15,206 nt of DNA from Neptunomonas sp. (lineage in GTDB: Bacteria; Pseudomonadota; Gammaproteobacteria; Pseudomonadales; Balneatricaceae), in assembly GCA_004195305.1 (NCBI GenBank), contig SDWN01000210.1, positions 1-15,206 of the forward strand, read 5' to 3'. The notes beneath the pieces are model-generated. The model was given only the letters and a program-made list of their open reading frames with translations. It was not told the DNA's origin and did no database searches. This document shows positions 1 through 6,424 of this stretch, one piece after another (position 1 is the first letter of the stretch; every line of letters starts with the position of its first letter). Both the position numbers and the translations under genes were made by a program.

Positions 1-83
1 ATTCGCCTCGGATGATCGAAAAATCTGCCTCAAATCGTATTTCCCTCGCTACGATCGGCCAAGCCCGACAGGCTCCAAGGCAA
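1..83. repeat. End of a MITE/IS-like repeat, cut by the window edge
   Basis: Bases 36-76 match the reverse complement of 7173-7213 at 39 of 41 positions. The whole stretch aligns at lower identity with the right half of the MITE-like element at 8300-8376: both share a start of ATTCGC, the block CTCGCTACGATCG, and an outer end resembling GACAGGCTCC / GACAACCTCC. The outer (terminal) end therefore points right, towards base 76-83, and the rest of the element lies outside the window. No transposase is visible. A remnant of a non-autonomous element is the simplest reading. Confidence 0.6.
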
Positions 84-116
84 AAGCATTGATAAATAAA
101 ATAAGAGGAGTGCAGC

Positions 117-2009
117 ATGGGCTATCAAAGCGAATATAACGAGTCAGTTAACGACAGGGATGCGTTCTGGGGACGCCAGGCCGATGCGATCGCCTGGTAC
201 AAAAAGCCCACCCAGATTCTGACCGAGGCCGATTATGGCTCGCACCGCTGGTTTGCCGATGGTGAGCTGAATACCTGTTACCTGGCGTTGGATGTGCACG
301 TCGCCGAGGGCCGGGGTGAACAGGTCGCGCTCTACTACGATTCGCCCGGTACCCAGACTAAGCGCGCCATCACCTATAACCAGTTGTTGGCGGAAGTTAA
401 GCGTTTCGCGGGTGCCCTAAAAGCCAGAGGTATAGAAAAGGGCGACCGGGTGGTGATCTACATGCCGATGGTCCCCGAAGCGGCGGTGGCGATGCTGGCC
501 TGCGCCCGTCTGGGAGCGATCCACTCGGTGGTATTCGGTGGTTTTGCGCCCAATGAGTTGGCGATCCGGATCGACGATGCCGAGCCGAAGATGGTCATCA
601 CCTCGTCCTGTGGTATCGAATTTGACCGGGTGATCGAATACAAGCCGCTGGTCGATCAGGCGTTTGAGCTGTCCGCGCATAAGCCTGAGCACTGCGTGGT
701 GCTGCAGCGGCCGATGGTCGAGGCGCCAATGACGCCCGGGCGTGACCTGGACTGGCAGGCGTTTCAGGAAGGGGTCGCCGATGCTGATTGCGTCCCGGTC
801 GAATCCACCCACCCGCTGTATATTCTCTACACCTCCGGCACCACCGGTAAGCCCAAAGGGATCGTCCGCGATCACGGCAGCCACGCGGTAGCGTTGCTGT
901 ACGCGCTGCGTAATATCTACGGTATGAACGCCGGCGATGTCTGGTGGGGTGCCTCCGATATCGGTTGGGTGGTGGGCCACAGCTTTATCGTTTATGGCCC
1001 GCTAATGGGCGGCTGCAGTGCCATCTTTTACGAAGGAAAGCCGATCCGTAGCCCCGACGCCGGTGCCTTCTGGCGGGTGATCGAGGAGTATAAAGTCAAC
1101 TCGATGTTCGCAGCCCCGACCGCTTTCCGCGCTATCCGTAAGGAGGATCCCGAGGGCGAATTGAGCAAGGCCTACGACCTCTCGAGTCTGCGCTGGTTGT
1201 TTGTGGCCGGTGAGAAATTGGATTCCTCCACCTACAGCTGGCTTGATGGTGTGCTCGGGGTACCGGTGATCGACCACTGGTGGCAGACCGAAACCGGCTG
1301 GCCGATGACCGCGCCATTGATGGGCGTGGAGCCGGTGCCGACCCGCTTGGGTTCTACCTGCGTGCCGGTGCCGGGATACGATATCCAGGTGGTCGATCAG
1401 GAGGGCAACGAATTGGGCCCGGACGAGCACGGTAATATCGTCGCCCGGCTGCCGATGCCACCTGGCGTTGCCCAGACTATCTGGCAAAACCCGCAGCGTT
1501 TTCAGGAGTCTTACTTAACCGCATTTCCCGGTTACTACCACACCGGTGACGGCGGCTTTAAGGACCAGGACGGCTATGTCTATATCACCGGGCGTACCGA
1601 TGATGTGATCAACGTCTCCGGGCATCGGCTGAGTACCGGTGAGATGGAGGAGGTGATTGCGAAGAATTCAGCGGTTGCTGAATGTGCGGTGATCGCGGTT
1701 GCCGATGCGATGAAAGGCCATGTGCCAGTAGGTCTGGTGGTGCTTAAACAGGGGGTCGAAACCGCCGATGCCGAGATCGAGCAGCAGCTGGTGGCGATGA
1801 TTCGTGCCGAAGTAGGACCCTTGGCCTGTTTCCGTAAGGCGATTGTGGTCCAGCGCCTGCCCAAGACCCGCTCGGGTAAGATTCTGCGCGCCATCCTGCG
1901 TAAAATAGCCGATGCCGAGGAGTTTGCGCAGCCGTCGACCATCGATGATGAAACCATCCTGCCGGAAATTACCGAGACCATGACGGGCGCCGGGCTGGGC
2001 AGGTCGTAG
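117..2009 (+). CDS. prpE: Propionyl-CoA synthetase (PrpE/ACSS3-type acyl-CoA ligase)
   Basis: This cytoplasmic enzyme is expected to activate propionate, or another short-chain acid, with ATP and CoA to acyl-CoA through an acyl-adenylate. The 630 residues are full length for PrpE-like acetyl/propionyl-CoA synthetases. Visible motifs are the P-loop-like YTSGTTGKPKG at 238-248, WWQTETGW at 388-395, YYHTGD ending at Asp478, the hinge and CoA region around TGRTDDVINVSGHR (491-504), and PKTRSGK at 582-588, whose Lys588 is the adenylation lysine. The stretch from GIVRDHG through WVVGHSFIVYGPL to EGKPIRSPDAGAFWR is typical of the propionyl-CoA branch rather than classical Acs. A strong GAGGAG ribosome-binding site precedes the ATG. 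No 2-methylcitrate cycle genes lie next to it, so the physiological substrate is inferred. Family assignment is very secure, substrate less so. Confidence 0.88.
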   Translation: MGYQSEYNESVNDRDAFWGRQADAIAWYKKPTQILTEADYGSHRWFADGELNTCYLALDVHVAEGRGEQVALYYDSPGTQTKRAITYNQLLAEVKRFAGALKARGIEKGDRVVIYMPMVPEAAVAMLACARLGAIHSVVFGGFAPNELAIRIDDAEPKMVITSSCGIEFDRVIEYKPLVDQAFELSAHKPEHCVVLQRPMVEAPMTPGRDLDWQAFQEGVADADCVPVESTHPLYILYTSGTTGKPKGIVRDHGSHAVALLYALRNIYGMNAGDVWWGASDIGWVVGHSFIVYGPLMGGCSAIFYEGKPIRSPDAGAFWRVIEEYKVNSMFAAPTAFRAIRKEDPEGELSKAYDLSSLRWLFVAGEKLDSSTYSWLDGVLGVPVIDHWWQTETGWPMTAPLMGVEPVPTRLGSTCVPVPGYDIQVVDQEGNELGPDEHGNIVARLPMPPGVAQTIWQNPQRFQESYLTAFPGYYHTGDGGFKDQDGYVYITGRTDDVINVSGHRLSTGEMEEVIAKNSAVAECAVIAVADAMKGHVPVGLVVLKQGVETADAEIEQQLVAMIRAEVGPLACFRKAIVVQRLPKTRSGKILRAILRKIADAEEFAQPSTIDDETILPEITETMTGAGLGRS

Positions 2010-2042
2010 TTCTGCTGGCACTTTAAGCCAAGGGTTAAAAGG

Positions 2043-2076
2043 GCGGAGTGAGTAGAAATTTGCTTCGCTTTTTTTT
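2043..2076 (+). terminator. Probable Rho-independent terminator after the acyl-CoA synthetase
   Basis: A six-pair stem, GCGGAG (2043-2048) with CTTCGC (2063-2068) including one G-U pair, is followed directly by eight T residues (2069-2076). The loop is long (14 nt), which weakens it, but the T-run is good. If real, it separates the synthetase transcript from the MaoC gene, making co-transcription only partial. Confidence 0.5.
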
Positions 2077-2116
2077 GCCTACAGTTTTTATTGTGTATTG
2101 AAAGGAGATTGATTTG

Positions 2117-2572
2117 ATGAATCATGACCGTTATCTGGATGATTTTAGCCTCGGCGAGCGCTTTGTGACCCCAGGTATTACCGTAACCGAGAGTGAAATT
2201 ATCGATTTTGCAATGAAGTACGATCCCCAGTCGTTTCATTTAGATGTCAATGCAGCGGCCGATTCACTTTACGGCGGCTTGATCGGCAGTGGTTTTCAGA
2301 CCCTGTCACTGAGTTTTCGGCTGTTTATCCAGAGCGGTATGCTGGCTGCCTGCAGCATGGGGTCTCCTGGTATCGATGAGCTGCGCTGGTTAGCGCCGGT
2401 GCGGCCCGGCGATACCCTGCATACCGAGGTGGAGGTGCTGGAGGTTCGACCCTCTGCGTCGAAGCCGGATCGGGGCATACTGCGGCTGCAGTATGTGTCG
2501 CTCAACCAGCATGGCGATCGGGTGCTAACCTATATCATCAATCACTTTGTCAAGCGAAGGGAGCTGAGCTAG
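2117..2572 (+). CDS. MaoC-like acyl-CoA hydratase / dehydratase
   Basis: This is a small single-hotdog protein of the MaoC / (R)-specific enoyl-CoA hydratase family. Numbered from the ATG, the catalytic signature is YDPQSFH with Asp36 and His41, the Asp-x4-His pair of the family, followed by the glycine-rich YGGLIGSGFQT segment (52-62) that lines the acyl-CoA pocket. The conserved APVRPGDTL segment occurs in the second half, as in other MaoC proteins. The 151 residues are the usual size for a stand-alone member. Known members hydrate trans-2-enoyl-CoA; the substrate here is not determinable. I chose ATG 2117 with AAAGGAG ending at 2107. An in-frame TTG at 2114 would add one residue and is also well spaced. 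It lies 107 bp after the acyl-CoA synthetase, which suggests a related role in acyl-CoA metabolism, although a likely terminator sits between them. Confidence 0.82.
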   Translation: MNHDRYLDDFSLGERFVTPGITVTESEIIDFAMKYDPQSFHLDVNAAADSLYGGLIGSGFQTLSLSFRLFIQSGMLAACSMGSPGIDELRWLAPVRPGDTLHTEVEVLEVRPSASKPDRGILRLQYVSLNQHGDRVLTYIINHFVKRRELS

Positions 2573-2654
2573 CCTGTAGAGGCTCGCAAGTCACTAATAT
2601 TCTTGTTATCCAACAACTGCGGCAGGTATCACGTATTTTTTTGACCTAGGTTAT

Positions 2655-2682
2655 TTGTGCACGGCTAACGGCAGGTTAGTAT
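2655..2682 (+). promoter_or_regulatory. Candidate sigma-70 promoter for leader copy 1
   Basis: TTGTGC (2655-2660) and TAGTAT (2677-2682) are separated by 16 bases. Both are imperfect. The predicted start near 2689-2690 would place the first nucleotide at the base of the first leader hairpin (2692), which is why I prefer it to the alternative TTGACC at 2641, which has no good -10 partner. The rest of 2573-2654 holds nothing I recognise. Confidence 0.3.
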
Positions 2683-2691
2683 ATCTACGAG

Positions 2692-2853
2692 CTATTAACC
2701 CGCATATGGCGGGTTAATAGGAGACGCAAGGATGCCTCAGCATGGGTCGAAGACCCATGCGAGCCCCTGATAATCAAGCAGCTCCACGTAACTGCGGCAG
2801 ATTTTAGGGGCGATGGAGGAATAGCTATGGAACCCATTTGTCCATCAGGTTAA
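2692..2853 (+). promoter_or_regulatory. Structured leader RNA, copy 1, upstream of the GGDEF/EAL gene
   Basis: Three helices can be drawn. H1 is a perfect 12-bp stem (2692-2703 with 2709-2720). H2 is a perfect 9-bp stem with a GAA loop (2740-2760). H3 pairs CCCCTGA-[T]-AATC (2764-2775) with 2800-2810 and encloses the most conserved segment, 2772-2801. The 3' end carries GGAGG (2815-2819) and an eight-codon frame at 2827-2853. A second copy lies in inverted orientation at 5468-5622, and over 145 aligned bases the two differ at 13 positions. C-G to U-G in H1 and G-U to G-C in H3 keep pairing only if this strand is the RNA. It ends 84 bases before the GGDEF/EAL start. No intrinsic terminator is obvious. 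GACGCAA in the H1-H2 linker recalls the cyclic-di-GMP-I riboswitch, but the rest of that consensus is missing. Function is inferred from position. Confidence 0.7.
2827..2853 (+). CDS. Micro-ORF in leader copy 1 (8 aa, MEPICPSG)
   Basis: ATG-GAA-CCC-ATT-TGT-CCA-TCA-GGT-TAA follows a perfect GGAGG at an ideal 7-base spacing. The other leader copy encodes the identical peptide with the single change CCC to CCT at codon 3, and the Shine-Dalgarno, spacer and stop codon are also conserved. The Shine-Dalgarno lies in GATGGA (2812-2817), which can pair with TCCATC (2841-2846) inside the frame, so translation may be gated by structure. It could be a leader peptide sensed by the ribosome, or simply a ribosome-binding decoy. 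Two copies are too few to prove coding. Confidence 0.5.
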   Translation: MEPICPSG

Positions 2854-2937
2854 AAGTCGAGCCTTACGGTTAATAAGCTGTTTGTCACGGGTTGTAAATG
2901 GGCTCATTTAAATGATCAAAGATCGGTTGGCAGACAC

Positions 2938-4965
2938 ATGATCAACCCTAGCCGTTACCTCATAACTGCCATCCTCTCCTCGTTGATTGTTACGATCGTT
3001 TTCTCCTTCCTGTATCAGTACCGGGCGATCAATGATCTGAAGGCCGCGCGCCTACAAACCGATCAGGCCATCAGCAATTATCTTCCTGAAGCGGTGTTTG
3101 CTCTGATTGATACTCACCAGCATGACGTCGGAGCGGCTTCTGCTACATCACAACGGCCGTTAATCAGAGTGCAGCAACAACAGTTAGCGCTGAGCAGCAA
3201 GGGGCTGGATATTATTGCACTGGAGTTGCTGAGTCTGCAGCAAGCGCCCATTCTGGTCGTTGGCGAGCGCCCGGACTGGGCTGCTCTGCAGGATCCGGCA
3301 GGGTTTGAGAAAGCGAAGCAGGGCACGGGCAGTTCCCGATTGGTCTCATTGGGTTGGGTTGGTTTTTTGGGCGCAGGCCTGGATGCGCGGTATACCCATA
3401 TCAGCCAAATTGGCCTGAGCCTTCCGGGTGAAAACGGGATCAGCGCAGTGGTTGCGATCTACTCGGACCTGAGTGCTCAGGTTTGGCGTCTTTACCTGAC
3501 GCAGTTGATGTTGTCATTGTTACTGTTTTGCAGCCTTAACGGCCTCAATCTATTTCTGCACCGCAGGCTCAAACAGGATAAAGGCAATGTACAGCGGGTC
3601 ATGGAAAAAGAGTCGAAAGCCCTGCGCAAGGCTGATTATGACCCCCTGACGGGTTTACCGAACCGAACCCTGCTTAACGACCGATTAATGCAGGCGGTGA
3701 GCCACTGTGAGCGCTTTCAGCATTCGGTGGTGGTTATGTTTCTCGATCTGGATGGGTTTAAGGCGGTTAACGATACGCTTGGCCATCACGTGGGTGACCA
3801 GTTGCTGAACATTGTCGCCAAACGCCTCAAAGACAGTCTGCGAGAAGGCGACACCGTTGCTCGCCTGGGCGGTGATGAGTTTGTGGTGGTATTGCCGATG
3901 TTCGACAGCCGCTATACGGAACAGGCGTCCGAGGTTGCCCAGCGGATCCTTGAAAGCTTGGCTGCGCCAATGTCACTGCCGCAAAAAGAGCTTCAAGTGG
4001 GCTGCAGTATAGGCGTCAGTCGTTATCCGGAGGATGGCAAAAATGCCAAGACTCTGTTGAAGAACGCGGACTCAGCGATGTACCAGGCGAAGGAGCAGGG
4101 GCGTAACAATGTCCAGTTTTACAGCCTCAAATCGGCCGGAAGCATGTCGGCCCCTGCCAATCTAAAGAGCAATCTGGAGCAATCGCTGCAGCGGCAGGAG
4201 TTTAAACTGCTGTTTCAGCCACAGTTAGATCTGAAAAGTGAAAAGATCGCAGGGGTCTCGGTGTTTCTCTATTGGTTTCACCCGAGTGCCGGGATGAATT
4301 TGGCAGAAAAGCTTTTACCTGCCGGGAAAAAGAACAGTCCCGCGTTAGGGGTTGGCCAATGGATGTTGAATGACGCCTGTCTGCAGCGCATGCGCTGGCA
4401 ACAACAGGGGGTCGATTGCGGCACGTTGACCGTCTACCTTAAAGCCAATCTGTTTGAGTTCGAAGCCTTGGCGAGTTGCGTGAGTAATGCTCTCGACAGT
4501 AGCCAGCTGGATCCGCAATATCTGGAGCTGGAGCTGACTGATTGTCTGTTAGATAGAGATCTGGACACAGCCATTTCTCTGCTTAATCGATTGCGATCGC
4601 TAGGGGTCGGCGTCTCTATTGATGGCGTTGAATTCAGCCTTAACGCTATCCGTCAGCTACCGCTAAACAGGGTGCGTATCGGCCATCAAACTATCAACCA
4701 GGTCCTGAGCAGCGGAGCCGACTCGGTAGTTGTCCGGGCTATCATTGCGCTGGCGCACCAGTTATCCCTTCCGGTTATTGCGGAGGGCGTGGATAGCCCC
4801 AAGCAGAAAGCTTATTTAGGTGCCAAGGGCTGTGATCAGATTCAGGGGATCTGTACCAGTCCGCCACAGCCGAATCAGGAGTTTATAAAGCGGCTGCGCC
4901 ATCGGCCCCATCGGGCGGATAACATGGCTGCCGCTCAGGGTAGTTCGGTTGCCGAGCTACCCTGA
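2938..4965 (+). CDS. Membrane diguanylate cyclase with a degenerate EAL domain
   Basis: A 675-residue inner-membrane signalling protein. It has an N-terminal membrane segment (about 8-26), a predicted periplasmic region of roughly 155 residues, a second membrane segment (about 185-207), a linker, a GGDEF domain (about 230-395) and an EAL-like domain (about 405-655). The GGDEF half looks active: DPLTGLPNR at 235-243, intact GGDEF at 311-315, and an RxxD inhibitory site (R302-D305) five residues before it. The EAL half looks dead as a phosphodiesterase. The EAL signature reads SVF (441-443), the DDFGTG loop is reduced to IDGVEF (561-566), the KID lysine and aspartate become RIG (580-582), and the NLS metal site is unrecognisable, while AEGVD and the GCD-x-x-QG segment survive. 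I infer net cyclic-di-GMP synthesis. No strong Shine-Dalgarno precedes the ATG, and the only strong one nearby belongs to the leader micro-ORF. Confidence 0.9.
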   Translation: MINPSRYLITAILSSLIVTIVFSFLYQYRAINDLKAARLQTDQAISNYLPEAVFALIDTHQHDVGAASATSQRPLIRVQQQQLALSSKGLDIIALELLSLQQAPILVVGERPDWAALQDPAGFEKAKQGTGSSRLVSLGWVGFLGAGLDARYTHISQIGLSLPGENGISAVVAIYSDLSAQVWRLYLTQLMLSLLLFCSLNGLNLFLHRRLKQDKGNVQRVMEKESKALRKADYDPLTGLPNRTLLNDRLMQAVSHCERFQHSVVVMFLDLDGFKAVNDTLGHHVGDQLLNIVAKRLKDSLREGDTVARLGGDEFVVVLPMFDSRYTEQASEVAQRILESLAAPMSLPQKELQVGCSIGVSRYPEDGKNAKTLLKNADSAMYQAKEQGRNNVQFYSLKSAGSMSAPANLKSNLEQSLQRQEFKLLFQPQLDLKSEKIAGVSVFLYWFHPSAGMNLAEKLLPAGKKNSPALGVGQWMLNDACLQRMRWQQQGVDCGTLTVYLKANLFEFEALASCVSNALDSSQLDPQYLELELTDCLLDRDLDTAISLLNRLRSLGVGVSIDGVEFSLNAIRQLPLNRVRIGHQTINQVLSSGADSVVVRAIIALAHQLSLPVIAEGVDSPKQKAYLGAKGCDQIQGICTSPPQPNQEFIKRLRHRPHRADNMAAAQGSSVAELP

Positions 4966-4966
4966 G
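4934..4966. terminator. Long hairpin over the GGDEF/EAL stop codon
   Basis: CTCAGGGTAG (4934-4943) pairs with CTACCCTGAG (4957-4966) and the stem continues inward through five further pairs, one of them T-G, to a TTG loop: a 15-bp stem spanning the TGA at 4963-4965. It sits between two convergent genes. There is no T-run on either side, so it may act as a transcript-end stabiliser or weak bidirectional block rather than a classical terminator. Confidence 0.35.
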
Positions 4967-5013
4967 ACTGCGCTAACGGCCTCTAAGCGTATTCAACTGA
5001 TCAGCAGCGGGGG

Positions 5014-5313
5014 CTATTTACCCAGCTCGCTCGGGTCGATCACCACGCCAAGTGAGCGTTTATCGATCATCTTCTTGTCTTTGAAAATCTTGTAGCGAAA
5101 GGTTACTTTCTTACCTAGCTCGATCTCGAGCTCTTTGTCACCTGATAGGTAGCTGTAGCTCTCCCCTTCGATACTGAGCTGATGCATGTAGTAAGGGGGC
5201 ATGCCGACCCATTCGTTGAACGGCCCCTCTGTTTGGACCGCTTCTAAAAGGCCTCTGCCGATCAGTTTGGGTGCCGGAGCCTTACCTCGGCCGCGTTTAA
5301 AATTTCCTGCCAT
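5014..5313 (-). CDS. Conserved-looking 99-aa protein of unknown function
   Basis: I do not recognise this family. The N-terminus is basic and flexible-looking (FKRGRGKAPAPK, residues 5-16). The remainder alternates short beta-like strands and turns, such as YYMHQLSIEGESYSYL, LEIELGKKVTFRYKIF and SLGVVIDPSEL, giving the impression of a small beta-barrel, possibly OB-like. That would suit nucleic-acid binding, but this is a guess from pattern alone. There is no signal peptide, membrane segment or cysteine. It converges on the GGDEF/EAL gene and has its own copy of the same leader about 155 bp upstream, which links the two genes in regulation. The Shine-Dalgarno is weak (GAG before ATATT-ATG). 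The even codon use and clean ending support a real gene. Confidence 0.7.
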   Translation of the reverse strand: MAGNFKRGRGKAPAPKLIGRGLLEAVQTEGPFNEWVGMPPYYMHQLSIEGESYSYLSGDKELEIELGKKVTFRYKIFKDKKMIDKRSLGVVIDPSELGK

Positions 5314-5467
5314 AATATTTCTCGATTACGTATAAGGCACCGCTTGGATTCGATGCTGTTGACTATAGATTGATACGAAGAGTTGAGGCTGTTGCCATCA
5401 TAAAAGAGTCGCAGCAGGGGCGCGTTGGAGAGCCCATACCAGCCAGTGGCCGCACTTTAGCAGACTA

Positions 5468-5494
5468 TTAACCTGATGGACAAATAGGTTCCAT
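5468..5494 (-). CDS. Micro-ORF in leader copy 2 (8 aa, MEPICPSG)
   Basis: On the minus strand ATG-GAA-CCT-ATT-TGT-CCA-TCA-GGT-TAA follows GGAGG with a 7-base spacer. The peptide is identical to that of leader copy 1, and the one nucleotide difference is a synonymous third position. Here the structure that could hide the Shine-Dalgarno is weaker: GACGGA opposite TCCATC has a C-A mismatch. Confidence 0.5.
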   Translation of the reverse strand: MEPICPSG

Positions 5495-5622
5495 AGCTAT
5501 TCCTCCGTCGCCCCTGAACTCTGCCGCAGTTACGTGGAGCTGCTTGATATTCAGGGATTCGCATTGGTCTTCGACCCATGTTGACGCAACCTTGCGTTTC
5601 CTATTAACCCGCCGGATTAATA
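5468..5622 (-). promoter_or_regulatory. Structured leader RNA, copy 2, upstream of the 99-aa gene
   Basis: This is the inverted copy of 2692-2853. Read on the minus strand, H1 pairs 5614-5622 with 5602-5610, with a shorter loop than copy 1 and one U-G pair. H2 keeps its GAA loop with one mismatch. H3 keeps CCCTGAA opposite TTCAGGG. Between H3 arms, 29 consecutive bases are identical in the two copies. The element ends about 155 bases before the ATG of the 99-residue protein. The 5314-5467 stretch between has no reading frame of note and would be the remaining untranslated leader. Confidence 0.7.
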
Positions 5623-5667
5623 ACAGGGGGCTGCAAGTGATTATGTGGCTGCAATAGAATATGCTCG

Positions 5668-5696
5668 TTCATCAATCGGCTTGCAATGGTTATAAT
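5668..5696 (+). promoter_or_regulatory. Candidate promoter for the LOG gene
   Basis: A perfect -10 hexamer TATAAT (5691-5696) has a weak -35 (TTCATC, 5668-5673) 17 bases upstream. Transcription would start near 5703, giving a leader of about 38 bases before the LOG start at 5741. It points away from leader copy 2, so the 5623-5740 interval is probably a divergent promoter region. Confidence 0.5.
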
Positions 5697-5740
5697 CAGA
5701 GCCGTGTCTGTCCTCTTACTTAAGCGGGGAACCTGGTCCT

Positions 5741-6424
5741 ATGATTCAAGATCTTAAGGGTGAAGAAACCTGGCGTCTGTTGCGTATCCTGGCAGAGTTT
5801 ACCGAGGGCTACGATAAACTCTCTGACATCGGCTTTGCCGTCTCCGTGTTTGGCTCGGCGCGTATTCAGCCGGATTGTCCCTATTATAAACAGACCGTGG
5901 CGTTGTCCCGGCGCTTGGCTGAAGAGGGTTTTACACTGATCACCGGCGGAGGCCCGGGGATTATGGAGGCGGGTAACAAGGGGGCTCATGAAGCCGGTGC
6001 GTTGTCGGTAGGATTGAATATTCAGCTGCCGATGGAGCAGCATCCTAACCCTTACCAGAATCGCTCGCTTGAGTTTCGCTATTTCTTCGCCCGCAAGGCG
6101 ATGTTTGTTAAATATTCGGTGGGCTATGTCTGTATGCCTGGCGGGTACGGGACGCTGGATGAGTTTTTTGAAGCACTGACGCTGATGCAAACACTGAAAA
6201 TTTACCCGCTGCCACTGATTCTGTTTGGCAGTGAGTTCTGGCAAGGATTGATCGACTGGCTCAAATCCGGACCGCTCAAGCATGGCCTGATCTCACCCGA
6301 GGATCTGGATATTATTACCGTTACCGATGATATCGACGAGGTGGTCGAGGCCATCTGTGCTCACCGGCAATGGAAGGAACAGCAGATCACCTTGGCTCAA
6401 AACAGCCTCAACAAAGGTCCCTGA
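5741..6424 (+). CDS. LOG-family nucleotide 5'-monophosphate nucleosidase (TIGR00730 type)
   Basis: A cytoplasmic Rossmann-fold protein of the LOG / 'lysine decarboxylase-like' family. The name is historical: characterised members cleave the base from nucleoside monophosphates, including cytokinin riboside monophosphates in plants and AMP/GMP-type nucleotides in bacteria. Diagnostic features are FGSAR (37-41), the phosphate loop GGGPGIMEAGNKGA (69-82), the conserved RK pair (118-119), and the active-site motif PGGYGTLDE (133-141) with Glu141. At 227 residues it is a compact member and lacks the extra domains of the PpnN type. The start is supported by GGGGA about ten bases upstream and a consensus -10. 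Neighbours give no pathway clue. Family is secure; substrate unknown. Confidence 0.88.
   Translation: MIQDLKGEETWRLLRILAEFTEGYDKLSDIGFAVSVFGSARIQPDCPYYKQTVALSRRLAEEGFTLITGGGPGIMEAGNKGAHEAGALSVGLNIQLPMEQHPNPYQNRSLEFRYFFARKAMFVKYSVGYVCMPGGYGTLDEFFEALTLMQTLKIYPLPLILFGSEFWQGLIDWLKSGPLKHGLISPEDLDIITVTDDIDEVVEAICAHRQWKEQQITLAQNSLNKGP

Noticed and set aside
417..980. Minus-strand reading frame of 187 aa inside the acyl-CoA synthetase
   Set aside because: Histidine- and arginine-rich antisense shadow of prpE with no ribosome-binding site or motif.
2721..2853. Leader as a cyclic-di-GMP class I (GEMM) riboswitch, suggested by GACGCAA and the GGDEF/EAL gene downstream
   Set aside because: Only the heptamer matches, and in copy 2 it reads AACGCAA. 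The paired CACAGGGCAAACC-type segment, the tetraloop and receptor, and the order of helices are missing. A search with Rfam RF01051 would settle it.
2692..2853. Leader repeats as integron attC sites or terminal repeats of a transposon
   Set aside because: No proper RYYYAAC/GTTRRRY pair in the correct arrangement, no integrase or transposase, and the ends of the repeat are not inverted relative to each other within a copy.
5720..6283. Minus-strand 187-aa reading frame opposite LOG
   Set aside because: Fully antisense to a well-conserved gene; composition typical of a shadow frame.
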